The notes: generated by a model not told the origin, from the sequence alone. A DNA stretch of 64,000 bases from Odontocerum albicorne (GCA_949825065.1 OX463844.1:30989632-31053631), one strand, 5' to 3'; shown: positions 10,990-22,795, counted from the first letter of the stretch. Numbers and translations: made by a program.

Positions 10990-11632
10990 TCCTATTGTTT
11001 TGAATTACTATCGTCGGTAATTTTTTTTTTAATCAGCATACACTTTTTCAATATCCATGAATACCTCTCGTAGTTTGGCCTCTTGGATATTTATTTTTAT
11101 GGTTTTACTTTGATTTATTTAATATGTCAAAAACTTAAAAAAATATTCGGAAAGATTTTCAGATATATAAAAAAAAATGTAATTATTATTTATTTTCGAA
11201 AATTGTTTCATTAGCTAGCTGTGATGTGTTTTGCGTAAATTTCAAGTGAGAAATAAAATCGTTCATAATTCAAAATAAGCTTAGGCATATATAAATCAAC
11301 GTAAAACAATCCTATCAAATAGCGGTTATTTGATCCCACCGGATGAAATTAAATGCCATTTTGACACATCGAAATGGGGTGAGTTTTAAATTTTTTTTGA
11401 GTTTAACCCTTTCATTTCAGTTAATATTTGGCACGTTATTTTTTTGAAGTAAAATGCGAGATAACAGAAAGTGCAGAGTTGAACTTTGATTAAAGACTTT
11501 ACTCATCCGTAATTTCCGTTATACTCGTATAGACCTTTTTTCTTGCTGCCTAAAAATTAAACACAAACTTTTATATCACAATAATAGAAAGGATTTTTTT
11601 TTATCGAAACTATTCTTTTTTTTCATATCAAT
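10990..11632. other. No recognisable gene
   Basis: AT-rich sequence without long frames or clear repeats, apart from one TACTCGTA octamer at 11,522. Confidence 0.5.
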
Positions 11633-11639
11633 GGTTCTC

Positions 11640-11830
11640 GAGACAATTCTATTCTCATTTTATTTATGTATTTATTTTACACATGACAAGAAATATACAT
11701 AATTTGCAAAAAAAACAACAGGTAATTTAATTTGGACACACAATTTTAATGGATCTGGGTTTGTTGCTTTTCATTTGTCGTGTCCCTAGTAAACTAGGCT
11801 TTTGCTTGTATTTCACTGAGGGCATATAGC
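11640..11830 (-). repeat. Dispersed repeat E, copy 2 (inverted)
   Basis: 'acatgacaagaaatatacat', 'ggatctgggtttgttgcttt', 'tcatttgtcgtgtcc' and 'cctagtaaactaggctt' are the reverse complement of 600-792, with scattered mismatches. The two copies define a dispersed element of at least 190 bp. Confidence 0.6.
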
Positions 11831-12022
11831 ATGAATAAATAAATCGATACTTCTTTCCGATTTTTGATTATATTAAACCCCGTTACACATTTTAATCAAC
11901 CTGACAAACAGTGATACTTGATTACATATGTATATATATCACATGAATCAAACCCCTTACACTTCATCACTCCAGACATGACTGTTATTATTTATATGGC
12001 TCGAAACTTTGTGAAACCATTG

Positions 12023-12085
12023 TATTGATGGTTGGAAGAGATTGTCACATGGCAATTCACCTGTCATATTTTACAAAATACAATT
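12023..12085 (+). mobile_element. SINE-A tail fragment
   Basis: 'ggttggaagagattgtcaca' 'tggcaattcacctgtcat': only the 3' tail block is present, as in 5'-truncated insertions or copies of the partner LINE. Confidence 0.5.
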
Positions 12086-12089
12086 AGTT

Positions 12090-12720
12090 AGTTTAAAAAT
12101 GAACAAATACTCGATTTCGTGATATTGTTTTACAAACTTGTAGTTTGATGAAAAATACTATAAAATTAATTTAACGCAATAAATATTGTGAAAGAATAAT
12201 TGCTTAGTTATAAATACATTAAAAATAAATAATCTAAGTTAAAGAAAACTTATATGTTTAATATAAAAATAAAATAATTATTCAACGTTCTTTTCTTTAA
12301 TCACAAAAAGGCCTAAATTAAGATAAAAGATATAGAAATAATTTCATGTTAAATTGAAAATACACGTGCATGTAAAGAAATATCAACAACAAAAATATGA
12401 ACTAAAACTTTATTCCGCATTTTCATTTTATTTTCAAATCTGGTTCTGTCAACAGCACCCATGATTCTGCGTTATCTTGGAGTGTACATGGATAAAGGCC
12501 CATTTTTTCGTGATTAAGTCCAGGATTTATGAGTGGACAAAGAGTGACAGTTATGAGCCGATTTATCACGAGCTTTTTCATCTCAACTCGGATCAATGAG
12601 ATGTATCAGTTAAAATCCCTCCTCACATTTAACACTGTGAATTATGACGTTGTTAAACTCATTGTTTAATGAAATTTTATACATCCATCTTATACACATA
12701 ATGTACAGAAATGCATATTT
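12090..12720. other. No recognisable gene
   Basis: AT-rich sequence. 12,430-12,620 is slightly richer in GC but has no long frame and no partner in the window. Confidence 0.5.
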
Positions 12721-12721
12721 T

Positions 12722-12912
12722 GTAATAATAGAGGTGGTTTTCAGTTCGTTTCCCGATGGCAATCAGTATCCCAGTCTGATGAAAGTTTTTTTCTGGTAAC
12801 AATATTTAGACGAGCTAGACGTGTTCAAGTGTTGTTGGCTCTTCATGTGCGGTAGTATAGTCAACACCATTGGTAACAAACTGCGAGTTTCGTGCCTCCT
12901 CCAGTGTTGGAT
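12722..12912 (+). mobile_element. SINE-D copy 2
   Basis: 'gttcgtttcccgatggc', 'cccagtctgatgaaag', 'tctggtaacaatatttagac', 'gtgttcaagtgttgttggct' and 'ggtaacaaactgcgagttt' match the block order at 1,860-2,060. Confidence 0.5.
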
Positions 12913-12959
12913 CCAACGCCAGATGACACTTTTTTGATAAAGACAATGAGAAAGCACGT

Positions 12960-13550
12960 AATCGGTTACTGAACTGGCAAAATGTTTTATGTTATATTTT
13001 GTGTCCTGGGTTAATTTTTTTAAAAGTTTATTTATTTTCTGTAATGTGTACTTGAAATAATATAAAAAATAAAAAAAATAATTTACACAACGATAAGTAG
13101 TCTCAAATTTTTATAATTTGATGATGTCATTATCACTTTTTCACTCCAACAATTCAACAATTCGTTTAAGCGTTAGACAATATATTTGTGTGTAAATTTT
13201 AAATCGCTACAGATAACTTTTCATCTTCTCTCCTTTCAATTTGGCCGTATCGCTGTGTTTACGCGCCAAATGTGATATTTTTCCCGCTTCGATATGGCAA
13301 TATCGTTTGATTTACGTGCCATTTGTGGGCCAATCAGGGGGTTTGCCGCTCTAATGAAACCTTTACCGCCATGAAAATATTTTAAAACACGTGAATTGGT
13401 CATACACATTTTTTTATTGAAAGTAAAGCTGGATTGAAAACATCAGTTCTTTTAAAAAATATGTTAAAAATCTCGATTTAATTTATGACAATTTTGTGTT
13501 CTGGTGATCTAGTGAACAAAGTCGCCAGGAACTAATTTCTCTAGGCTGAA
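12960..13550. other. No recognisable gene
   Basis: AT-rich with a GC-richer patch at 13,230-13,380 ('ggccgtatcgctgtgttt', 'gggggtttgccgctct'). No long frame supports a gene. Confidence 0.5.
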
Positions 13551-13555
13551 AACAA

Positions 13556-13675
13556 AATATGTTCTCTGCCTGGAGAACATGTTTCGTTCTCCGCTTGGAG
13601 AACATGTTTCGTTCTCCGCCTGGAGAACATGTTTCGTTCTCCGTCTGGAAAACGTGTTTCGTTCTCCGAATATTA
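13556..13675. repeat. 25-bp tandem repeat of small hairpins, about 4.5 units
   Basis: The unit is ATGTTTC followed by GTTCTCC, four variable bases and GGAGAAC. The 7-bp arms of each unit are perfectly complementary in the first three units, so every repeat can form its own hairpin. A frame is open through the array but encodes only the repeat and lacks recognisable features. Confidence 0.9.
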
Positions 13676-13789
13676 TAATTTTTCTTAATTGTTTTAGTGA
13701 TTTACCGTCATGTTACCTCACCTCTATATTTATAGATTTGCACTTTTTATTTTATTTTGATTGTATACCGCGATATATAAAAAGAAAGT

Positions 13790-14028
13790 TATTTATAGTT
13801 AAGGCATTAACCCTGTGAATGTTTAAATACGTCGTAATTTGTTTAGTCCAATACTGTTTATTCCACTTTATATAATATAACAGTATAACCTCACCGGTTT
13901 CAAGGTTTTCACTTCATCATCACAGGAGCACAAACAAACTTCATGATGAAGAGATGAAAACCTTGAAACCGGTAGGGATATACCGTTATGTAACGTGTAA
14001 TAAACAGTGTTGGACTAAACAAATTACA
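13790..14028 (+). mobile_element. Foldback element with hammerhead-like core, copy 1
   Basis: It starts in 'tatagttaaggcattaac' and ends in 'ctaaacaaattac', as do the copies at 23.2, 31.9 and 45.0 kb. Two arms face each other: 'tgtttattccac', 'ggtataacc' and 'ccggtttcaaggttttcac', then the reverse order. Arms differ at several positions and the loop is rearranged ('catgatgaagag'). The right arm keeps 'cttgaaaccggtaggg'. No coding frame is present. Penelope-like retroelements are known to carry hammerhead motifs in terminal repeats that may be inverted, so a non-autonomous derivative of such an element is the leading guess. Confidence 0.7.
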
Positions 14029-14065
14029 AAATAATTTTTGCTTTAAGGTTTCTGATGTTTCTGAT

Positions 14066-14118
14066 CAAAGTATAACGTGGTGATGATTGGCGAAAAATCA
14101 TCACCACGTTATACTTTG
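14066..14118. repeat. Perfect 22-bp hairpin
   Basis: 14,066-14,087 and 14,097-14,118 are exact reverse complements, separated by the 9-base loop TGGCGAAAA. It lies 38 bp beyond foldback copy 1 but shares no sequence with it. It may be a tiny foldback element, a relic of replication-error inversion, or a structured RNA. No expression evidence is visible in sequence. Confidence 0.95.
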
Positions 14119-14124
14119 TAAAAT

Positions 14125-15750
14125 AATTAAAATAGATCAATATCGATACATTTCATACATCAACGTGTAAATTTAACGAAAAGATCAATAAATTCTTCTT
14201 CGTTTTCTAATTCAAGAATGAAACCGTTTTTGAAACTAGTTAGCTAAGTTCAGAACCTTAAGGTTACATATCAATTTAATTCGTATATTAAAACAAATTG
14301 ACACTTCACTCCATTCATATTATTAGTGTAGATTCCAAAGGTTACATATTTCTTAAATTTGTATTTCAAAGAAAATTAACACTTCACTACAATGAAATGT
14401 TTAGTTTTCCTTCTAATTTGTCTACAAAGAAAGCGCCCTACACAAAGCTGGACTATTATTATTAACCTGTAAGTATGTTTTTTTTTTTAAATAGATTTTT
14501 TTCTCTCTAGTCAATTTTATATTGGGTTTTTACTCCTCCCACCATAAATGTATATTCAAGTAGAAAAAGCAACTTAACAAACCTATAAACAATACTTTTG
14601 AAGATTTCGTAAGTATGGTAAATTAATTAAGATTCTTTTTGTCGATATATTCGTATTTTTGTTATTTAATCTCTTACTTATTTTCAGATCTAACAAATAT
14701 TGCTAATCTTTAATTTGCTGAGGAAACTTTTAAAAAATTTCAAATGTACTGACAGTTCTGAGAAAATATCGTTTTTTTTTTCGATAATATTACCAAGAAT
14801 ACATTTTCTTGTAAAATCATACGGCAAATTATTCCCTCCACTTTCTTGGATGGTTCAATTTATAGAAGTCATTTTCTACGGCGGCGTTCATTCCGCATAA
14901 AATATGATACCACCAATCTGGTATAAAGTGCCAACTTAACCTTTCTACATAATATTTTGTGGTATTATCTTCATAAGTCTTCCAATATGGCGATATTGCA
15001 TGCCTGTTCTCTTGCGTATGAGATATGCGAAATTATTGCAAAGAGGCGTAACAGCAAATTATTTGTTTTTTAAAAGCATTTTTGTATAGGATCTTAGTTA
15101 TTATCAAGTTAATGGTAATCTTTATTCGTTATTATGCTAGACAAATGTATTTAAAAATTGAAGTCACATATTTTTGATTCTAAGCAAACCAATGATTTTT
15201 TTTCAAGATTGTGAAATTTAAACTGTAATTAATAGTTGTATTATAACGGATCAAAAAAATATTTAGACACTGTATTTTTCAAGTGCAAAGGCGAAATAAT
15301 GGCAAAAGAAAAATAGCACTCTTAAAAAAACATGACCGTTAATCACTTAATTTGGACCACACTCAGAATCTGTCCCTACATCAAAGCTCACATAATAAAA
15401 ATAAATTGTGTGTTTTATCATGCGTTATTAAACCATTATATCAATCGATTCTTGGATTTATTAAGACGATTTTTTTCCTGACACCAAGAATGATTGTTTT
15501 GACGTTTTTAGTAGAACGATAGTCTATCACTTGATTGTTTTGAAATCGAACTTTAATGGTATTAGAAAAAAATGTTTCAGTCTGTTTTTATAAAATACCG
15601 TTGATTAACTTTCTGGTTATCTGGAAAAAATCTACATACCGATAAATCCACCAAGTTAAATAAGAAATGCACTAAAATTGCATAAAATATTTATTTGGTA
15701 GTGTACATCGATGTCAAATTATGTTTTTATTGAGTATTAATTACAATAAT
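14125..15750. other. No recognisable gene
   Basis: Long AT-rich stretch with only short frames (for example 66 codons at 14,700-14,900, no motif). Confidence 0.5.
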
Positions 15751-15752
15751 GA

Positions 15753-16567
15753 TATGAAAATTCAAATGAAAATAATCCTCTGAGATATAAAGAAACTATT
15801 GCCAACTCAAATGAAAATAATCCTGTTAGCTATAAAGAAATTATTGCAAATTCAAATGGAAACAATCTTGTGAGCTATGAAGAAACTATTGCAAATTCAA
15901 ATGAAAATAATCATGTTAGCTATAAAGAAACTATTGCAAATTCGAATGAAAATGATCCTGTTAGATATAAAGAAACTATTGCAAATTCAAATGAAAACAA
16001 TCCTGTGAACTGTAAAGAGACTATTGCAAATTCGAATGAAAATGATCCTGTGAGCTATAAAGAAACTATTGCAAATTCAAATGAAAATAATCTTGTGAGC
16101 TATAAAGAAACTATTGCAAATTCGAATGAAAATGATCCTGTTAGATATAAAGAAACTATTGCAAATTCAAATGAAAACAATCCTGTGAACTGTAAAGAGA
16201 CTATTGCAAATTCGAATGAAAATGATCCTGTGAGCTATAAAGAAACTATTGCAAATTCAAATGAAAATAATCTTGTGAGCTATAAAGAAACTATTGCAAA
16301 TTCGAATGAAAATGATCCTGTTAGCTATAAAGAAACTATTGCAAATTCGAATGAAAACAATCCTGTGAACTGTAAAGAGACTATTGCAAATTCGAATGAA
16401 AATGATCCTGTGAGCTATAAAGAAACTATTGCAAATTCAAATGAAAATAATCCTGTGAGCTATAAAGAAACTATTGCAAATTCAAATGAAAATAATAATG
16501 TGAGCTATAAAAAACTATGGCAAATTCAAATGAAAATAATCCTGTGAGCTATAAAGAAACTATTGCA
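15753..16567 (+). repeat. 45-bp minisatellite with 180-bp higher-order repeat and open frame
   Basis: About 18 units of 45 bp. Because 45 is a multiple of three and no unit contains a stop, one frame stays open from 15,753 to 16,547 (about 265 codons), encoding 15-residue repeats of the type 'VSYKETIANSNENNP'. There is no ATG in frame. Units alternate in a fixed order (…NDP-VRY…NNP-VNC…NDP-VSY…NNL-VSY…), so four units form a 180-bp higher-order repeat seen about three times between 15,915 and 16,410. A one-base deletion near 16,510 ('ctataaaaaactatgg') breaks the frame in the last units. It could be an exon of a repetitive protein entered by splicing, but the lack of start, splice support or flanking coding sequence makes a non-coding minisatellite more likely. 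Confidence 0.95.
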
Positions 16568-16569
16568 TG

Positions 16570-16880
16570 TTAAAGAATATTACATATTTTTTATTTTCTA
16601 TTATAAGAGGAAACTTTTGTAATGGATTTACTTTCAATAAAAATTATATATTAATAAAAATATGATTTACGATACTCATAAATGTATACAAAAATACATA
16701 GATTAACTCCAAACCTCAAATATAAATATCACAAAACAGAATTATAAATATTACCAAAAAAAATATGAATATATTGTGTACGTTTTCTTAAGCAATTTAA
16801 TGAAATTAATAATCATAAATCATTCTTGAAATTATAAACCTATTCAAATTAAATTAATTTTTGCATTAAAAGCATCTGTG
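16570..16880. other. No recognisable gene
   Basis: AT-rich, A/T runs, no frame or repeat of note. Confidence 0.5.
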
Positions 16881-16906
16881 TTTAAGCCTTGAGAAAAAAC
16901 TTACAG

Positions 16907-17137
16907 GAAACAAAAAAATACCCGGCACTGTGCGATACCTATCGTATTGAAGCTATAAAGCTCACTTGTGCGCAGTTTAAATTAAGTACGTGTTACAGCC
17001 TTGTAACGGCGGCTTTAAGTCCGCAAAGCCCTGAGGAAATAAATCCTGCAGATATTTGCCGCTTTAGGCCTACCTTGTTCCGTATCTTTCACGACATCTA
17101 TTGGAGTATAATATACTCTCTGCGTATGATAGAATAA
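16907..17137 (+). CDS. Candidate exon or old ORF, unrecognised
   Basis: A frame with clearly higher GC than its surroundings runs to TAA at 17,135-17,137 and encodes residues such as 'YPALCDTYRIEAIKL' and 'PADICRFRPTLFRIFHDIYW'. No ATG opens it. A stop lies just before 16,886, and the nearest possible start of coding would be the acceptor-like 'cttacag|g' at 16,900-16,907. I do not recognise the peptide. It could be the last exon of a host gene, a decayed transposon or a non-coding GC-rich patch. The contrast in base composition is the main reason to list it. Confidence 0.25.
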   Translation, partial: ETKKYPALCDTYRIEAIKLTCAQFKLSTCYSLVTAALSPQSPEEINPADICRFRPTLFRIFHDIYWSIIYSLRMIE

Positions 17138-17232
17138 ATGTATTTGTAATTAATCAATTTGTATTATAAAGACAATGAAGTGCCGATTAATATAACATTT
17201 AGTGATTTAAAGTATGTCTCATATACACATAC

Positions 17233-17480
17233 ACATATATACATATCATCACGCCGTTTCCCTTTCAGGGTAGGCAGAGAAAACAGAGCGCCAAAACACC
17301 TTTCACATTTTCACTCCATATCTGTTTTGTTAGTCTTTCTTCCTTCATTCGTTCGAGATGCCCTTACCATCTCAGAGTGCTTTGTCTTACTTAATACATC
17401 AGTCTTAAGTTAACTGTCACCATATGCATTATTCTCAGTGCGTGTATTTCCACCGCATTCTTTCAGTTTTTTCCACGTCA
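17233..17480 (-). mobile_element. Non-LTR retrotransposon 3' end, family F (left of head-to-head pair)
   Basis: 'tatcatcacgccgtttccct' 'ttcagggtaggcagagaaaa' is the clearest plus-strand view of the family F terminus. It is followed by 'cctttcacattttcactcc'. Its neighbour at 17,495-17,680 is the same family in the opposite direction. Confidence 0.6.
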
Positions 17481-17494
17481 ACATTTAATCATAA

Positions 17495-17680
17495 ATGGGA
17501 GTTATGGTAGAGGAAAACCGAGAAAGTATGGTTTGACCAAGCGAATGTAATTTCGAAAGAAGAAAATATGATCAGTAAGGAAAACATGAGTTGTAAGAAG
17601 ATACCTACGAGTATGTCGTTAAAGGAATGTTTATTGCTATATTTTCTCTGCCTAACACGGAAATGGTGTGAAGTTTGTTA
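17495..17680 (+). mobile_element. Non-LTR retrotransposon 3' end, family F (right of head-to-head pair)
   Basis: The plus strand reads 'RGKPRK' then, after frameshifts, a 'gaaaacatgagttgtaag' block, and ends 'attttctctgcctaacacgg' 'aaatggtgtgaag', the reverse complement of the family F terminus at 17,233. Coding is destroyed by indels. Confidence 0.5.
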
Positions 17681-17929
17681 TAATCAAGGTATATACGAGC
17701 ATGTATACACAAAAATACAAGAAATTCACAAAATATAAATAATATCTAAAATACTTACATATTCAGTTGTATAAAAAATTCAGGCCTTAAGCCGCTTTAA
17801 CATATACGAGTAAGTATATAAATTGGCTGCGCTGTGAGTAATTTTCTTCTCCCGTGATGACATAAGTACGTCGTCGCTACTTTTCTTTTCACATTAAAAA
17901 GCTCCTTTTGCGTCTCGAAGTGGACCCAC

Positions 17930-18032
17930 CTTCATAATAAATAAAACATATTTCAATTTTCTAGTGTAAATCGCGCTGGATTGGGATTTATTTGTCCCCG
18001 ATAACAGCATGGGTGGTGGTGGGATCGAAATG
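17930..18032 (+). repeat. Repeat H copy 1
   Basis: 'ccccgataacagcatgggtg' 'gtggtgggatcgaaatg' recurs at 57,450-57,485 (plus) and 31,100-31,140 (minus). It is probably a fragment of a retroelement end. No coding frame is recognisable. Confidence 0.45.
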
Positions 18033-18034
18033 TA

Positions 18035-19815
18035 TAAAAATATGTATGTTAATCAAAAGGGTTTAAAATGTATATGATATTTATCATAATGTTATATGAC
18101 GTACGGATTTCCTGTTTGTCTGATTGCCAAATATATCTCGGCTTATTTATATTCACAATACTCAAGTGCCAAAATTTATAACCCGGAAATTTTATTGCTT
18201 ATTTTTTCTTTATATAGGAACAATAAAACCCATAAAAATCTGGATGGGATGAACAGAATACGTTTTCGTAGGTACATTATTTCCATACCACGTGTTCTAT
18301 TTATCTTGAATAAACCGCTTTGTTTCTAACAGGAAAACATAATATGAAAGAAGGAGGTTATTGCAATATCCAACAAACATCTGCTTTGTTCTCGTGACCT
18401 GGAGGCGATGGATGTAAGGATGACTCATTCATAGGGAAATAAATGGGTCAAACTACGACGCATTTCTTTCACTAGCACCAGGGGGGAAGAAGTACTTGGC
18501 GGTACTCATCTACGAGTACTAAAAAGCTATCCCATTTGTGGAAAGTGTATAGAAACAAAATATTCACCATTGGAAAAAGTTCCAGTATTTTGAAAATATA
18601 CGAATTGATAGGTTCGCGCTTTTTATTAAATGTCGCAGTGGTGAATATTACATGGAGTTGTAACAGGGGACTGTGGCTAAGCAGGAAGTAAATCACCGAA
18701 GCGTCAGTCGCACCCTCTCAGTGTACATCGCCACCCTCTTCTGATCCCTTGGTACATAGTAAACGTACATACTTCAATTGCGCGTATATACAGGTTAAAT
18801 GCGTAGTGACTACTAGTGGCATAGCAACAACATTTCTGCCATGTTCATCGAAAATATTGTAAGTTACATTATTTTTTTTTAATTATATAATATTTTACTT
18901 AAAATTGTGTCACTTCAAAAAAACTTTTATTTATTGCGGAGTCTGTTCATATTTTATGATATTCAGAATGTTGGAAGCATAACTAGGCATAATATGCGTT
19001 TTAAGGTAATCAAATAAATAACGACCAATTATCATTGCATACGTACATAAATTGGTTACTTAACCCTCCGTCGCGCGTCGGGCACAATACAAATCCTATC
19101 ACGTTCGGACGCAACTCATCTGTGAGATTAAAAATTAAATTTCTGCTTAGGCTTAAGGGAAAGCTTATCAAACTGAACTTTTCACTCAAACATGATAGTA
19201 TAACATTTGTACATTTCTTTGCACTTTTCAATAGCAAAATTTTAAATTTTCTCATATTATTTTTCTTCAAATAGAAGATAACTAGTTTACAACATTCTCA
19301 GTCTTTTGTTGGCAGCTTATCAAAACAACTAATGCAATTCAGTAACATCACATTTTTTTCAGTCATTGAATACCCACAATAGGTTTGTAAAAAATATATC
19401 GTACATTAAAAAGTATGTGGAATTAACTGTCACATCTTCATAAGGTAGGTGTTCATGTGAATAAAATAAAAGCAATAACTTAATATTAGAAAACACTATG
19501 CTAGCACTTTTTCAAACATTATTTAAAATGTAAAATTCAAATTCACTTGTGATCATAAAACATCTTCACAAAAACAAAAGGGAGTAATCAAAATATGATT
19601 AGAAAGTTATTACTGATCAGGCTCACGCTGAATATTTTCGAAAACATTCTTATAACAATTTTCACACACCATGCGTGCATGTTTGTATTCATATAGTAAA
19701 TAACGATCAATATCATTGAATTAGGGGCTAGAACATAGATATACGAACTATTGCAGGTATATAAAAAGAAATATTGAGAAAAAAATGTTAATTTCGGAAA
19801 TCAAAAATACTAACG
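18035..19815. other. No recognisable gene
   Basis: AT-rich, with a GC-richer patch at 18,660-18,850 lacking a long frame. 19,095-19,120 ('gcaactcatctgtgagat') resembles 19,824-19,846 ('gcaactcatccagcagat'), a short shared block of unknown origin. Confidence 0.5.
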
Positions 19816-19819
19816 TAAT

Positions 19820-20038
19820 CCGGTGCAACTCATCCAGCAGATTAAAATGTTCGTCACAGAGACCAACGGTGCACTGGATAAATACCAAAGATACCATTGT
19901 GTGAGGGGTAGGGAGTCAGGAAGCTACAATAAGCCTCACCTCTTTGTCGGTAAACCTAGCCCATTGGCACAAAATAAACTAGGTACCACATCTCACAGAT
20001 TAAATGCGCCCGCCCAAGGATTAAAAACCCCGTTATAA
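19820..20038 (+). other. GC-richer block, probably an old repeat
   Basis: About 220 bp of balanced composition in AT-rich surroundings. It includes 'gtgtgaggggtagggagtca' and 'ggtaccacatctcacagatt'. A 71-codon frame is open but has no motif I recognise. Sharp composition edges suggest an inserted repeat. Confidence 0.3.
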
Positions 20039-20044
20039 TTTTAA

Positions 20045-22795
20045 ATCAAGGGTTTTATTTTATAAATTAGAAATACTCCAGTATACACATAACATATATT
20101 AAGAAAAATTTCATTCTTGGATGTATAATACCAAATATGTCACTTGCTAATAATCACATCTTATGTTTATGAACTATTTTATTTTAATGAAGAATATTAT
20201 AAACCTAAAATCATTCTACTCTTGATAATATTTTTCAAAATATTTTTTAAACTTAGTAAAAATTAAACAACAAAAATATATAATTTGTAATTTGTTTTAT
20301 CAAATATATGTTTGATAAAACAAATTTAAATGTCTTTAAACCTCGACAATGTTAATGCCATAACTATAAATAATAAATAAAAATACGTAAATATGTTTGA
20401 CTGCGTCTTTATCATAAAGTAGATTTGCTAAGAATGCTAGCGCTTTAAAATCGAAATAATCGTTTTCTTATTTTATTTATCACAAAACAATAAATAAAGG
20501 GGAAGAATATCAAAAACGAAAGTATGCAAAATAACCATTAACAAATATTTTTACGCTTTAAAATGTTCTTTGAAAATGTTAAGGTAACAAATTTGTAAAT
20601 TAATTATGAAATATTACGCTAACCACGTATTGACTTTTTTTACCACCTAACAAAAAGATTAATTTTTTCACGATCATGTTTCATACATTGTTTTACTGTT
20701 TCTGAAATATATCGCGTACTTGTGTGAATAGCACTCTAGCCTACGTAATAATATATTGCCAGGCTTATTTCCGTATTGTCAGTCCAATCTGGCTTGAAAC
20801 CTTGTTAAATCCATTGAACAGCGCTATTTTACATGAATTTGTCAAACTCATTTATGAATCTAAATTACGAAACCTTATACATGTAATAATCTCAAATAAG
20901 ATTGAATTCTATAAATGAGTTTTAATATATATTTAATTTTCTTCTTGAATAACTTAAATTTGTTTCATTAATAAATAAGATAGGTTATTACATATTTTTA
21001 AACTTTGAATCAAATGAATGTATACTTACACATATATGACATATTTATGCGTGTATTTATGTGGCAACTTTGATTAATATGAGTGAAACGTAAACGTGGA
21101 AAAATACCGAAAAGAGCCGAATAAATGATAGGGAAATGCGTACACTGGTGTCTTACTAAAATATTCGTAAATTTAACAGTATAATGCAAATATTGAATAA
21201 CACGTTACTATATACCAGACGATGTCAATACTACCATCTTCATGGTATTCCAGCTTTACTGGTAGGCTCTAGAAAAATGTATATACCAAAATATGGAAAT
21301 GCCCGATAATCTGAAAGATTCTCTCTTGACCACTACATGCAGAAAGGAGGATTGATCGACGTATGGAAACTATAAACATCAGTCGAGGGAAAGATTTTTG
21401 TCATTTTTTTGCCAATCAGCTACAACTTTTCTCAACAACGAGTCTCGCGCAGGATTTCGACTTTCACATAGAATGGTTGCTTCTTCCATCTGACTATGAA
21501 CTGCGTGAATAAGAAATCCCTTAATAAACTCTAAATATAAATTTGCAGTACCAAAGACAACATGGATAAGTGGGGTATATTACGTGATTGGTTGACTTTC
21601 TGTGTTTACGGCGAGAAGCCGTTCTTACGACACTTTGGGTAGTGTCCGAGGAGCTCTCTCTTGCACCAAGAAAGAATTGATTCGTGAAATTCGTGCCCAT
21701 TACTGTCTAGGTGGTAGAATTCTGGGTGGAAATAATTTAATGTCTTTGATATGATAAGAAGAAAATAATAATAAACAATTCTTAGAGTGTGTTCATTTAG
21801 TATGAAATGAACAGATACACATAAATCCAATAATTGCTCTGAAATGAAATCCGTCTTTAATTGGATCAATTTTATGAAATATTTCAACTAAAATAACTGT
21901 ACAGATTATTTAATAAATAGTACATCCAAAAAGCATTTGACATTAGCTTACAAGTTAAAAGTAATCAGGATTTTATCCAATCAATAAAAAATAATTTCGC
22001 GGGCTAAGCACTCCCACGAAGATAAATTGGTTTGCAATTAGGTAATTAATCGTTATCCTCGCGAATGCAAAGCAAGCGATTTGTCCCTTAACCCTGAGAT
22101 AAATTTATAGTCTATGGTTTATAATGCCACCAGACTCTTAAGAGTGAATTATATATACTTCAGAAACTTTTTGGAAGGAATGCGAAATTCGCAGAAAACT
22201 CGAAACAATGTTCCACGTTTTTATTTCAAATTTTTTAACAGATTTTTTTTTGTTAAATAATTTTTTTTTATTAAGATATTTGGAAAATGATATTGGATTA
22301 AAAGAAAATCTCAGATTTGACTTTAATTTCGTAGTTTTAAATGATACATCATAATGCAGATTGGTCTTTGGATACATTATATAGAATTGTTTTGTTACTG
22401 AAAATGTTTTAAAATTGTAGTGCACTATACTTACATATATATTAGAATAAAGATTCAACCAACCGACCACATTTTTTGTTAATTAAATTTTTTTAATAAT
22501 CATATTTTTAATGCAGAGCCGAGACAAGGAATTTCAAAGCCTTGGACATTAATGTTATATTCCCCCTCATTTTAAAGTAATTTTCCCTATTCTAGAAAGG
22601 AAAAAAATCTCCAGTATAGAAAAAAATTGAAAATTGGTGCCGTACAATTACTTTAATCTAAAACATTAGTTAACGAATAAAAATAAAATTACAAACATTC
22701 AAAACTTATTTTTTAGTTTTCAGTGTAGCTAAGTTCTCAATTAGGGTGGAACCTAGTAAAATTATAGCCACGTGTCAATCTCCTTCAAACAATCA
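20045..22795. other. No recognisable gene; one perfect 16-bp hairpin
   Basis: Mostly AT-rich. 20,289-20,304 and 20,311-20,326 are exact reverse complements with a six-base loop. 21,590-21,740 is GC-richer with short frames only. 'cagtccaatctggcttgaaa' at 20,780 resembles the SINE-A body. Confidence 0.5.

Noticed and set aside
13579..13818. Protein-coding frame in the hairpin array
   Set aside because: It is open only because the 25-bp units lack stops there; the peptide changes frame-type with each unit and has no family likeness.
15753..16567. CRISPR-like array
   Set aside because: The repeats are contiguous 45-bp units without unique spacers, in eukaryotic repeat-rich DNA; this is a minisatellite.
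22138..22470. Minus-strand frame of 110 codons, rich in K, N, F and S
   Set aside because: Composition simply reflects AT-rich DNA; no motif.
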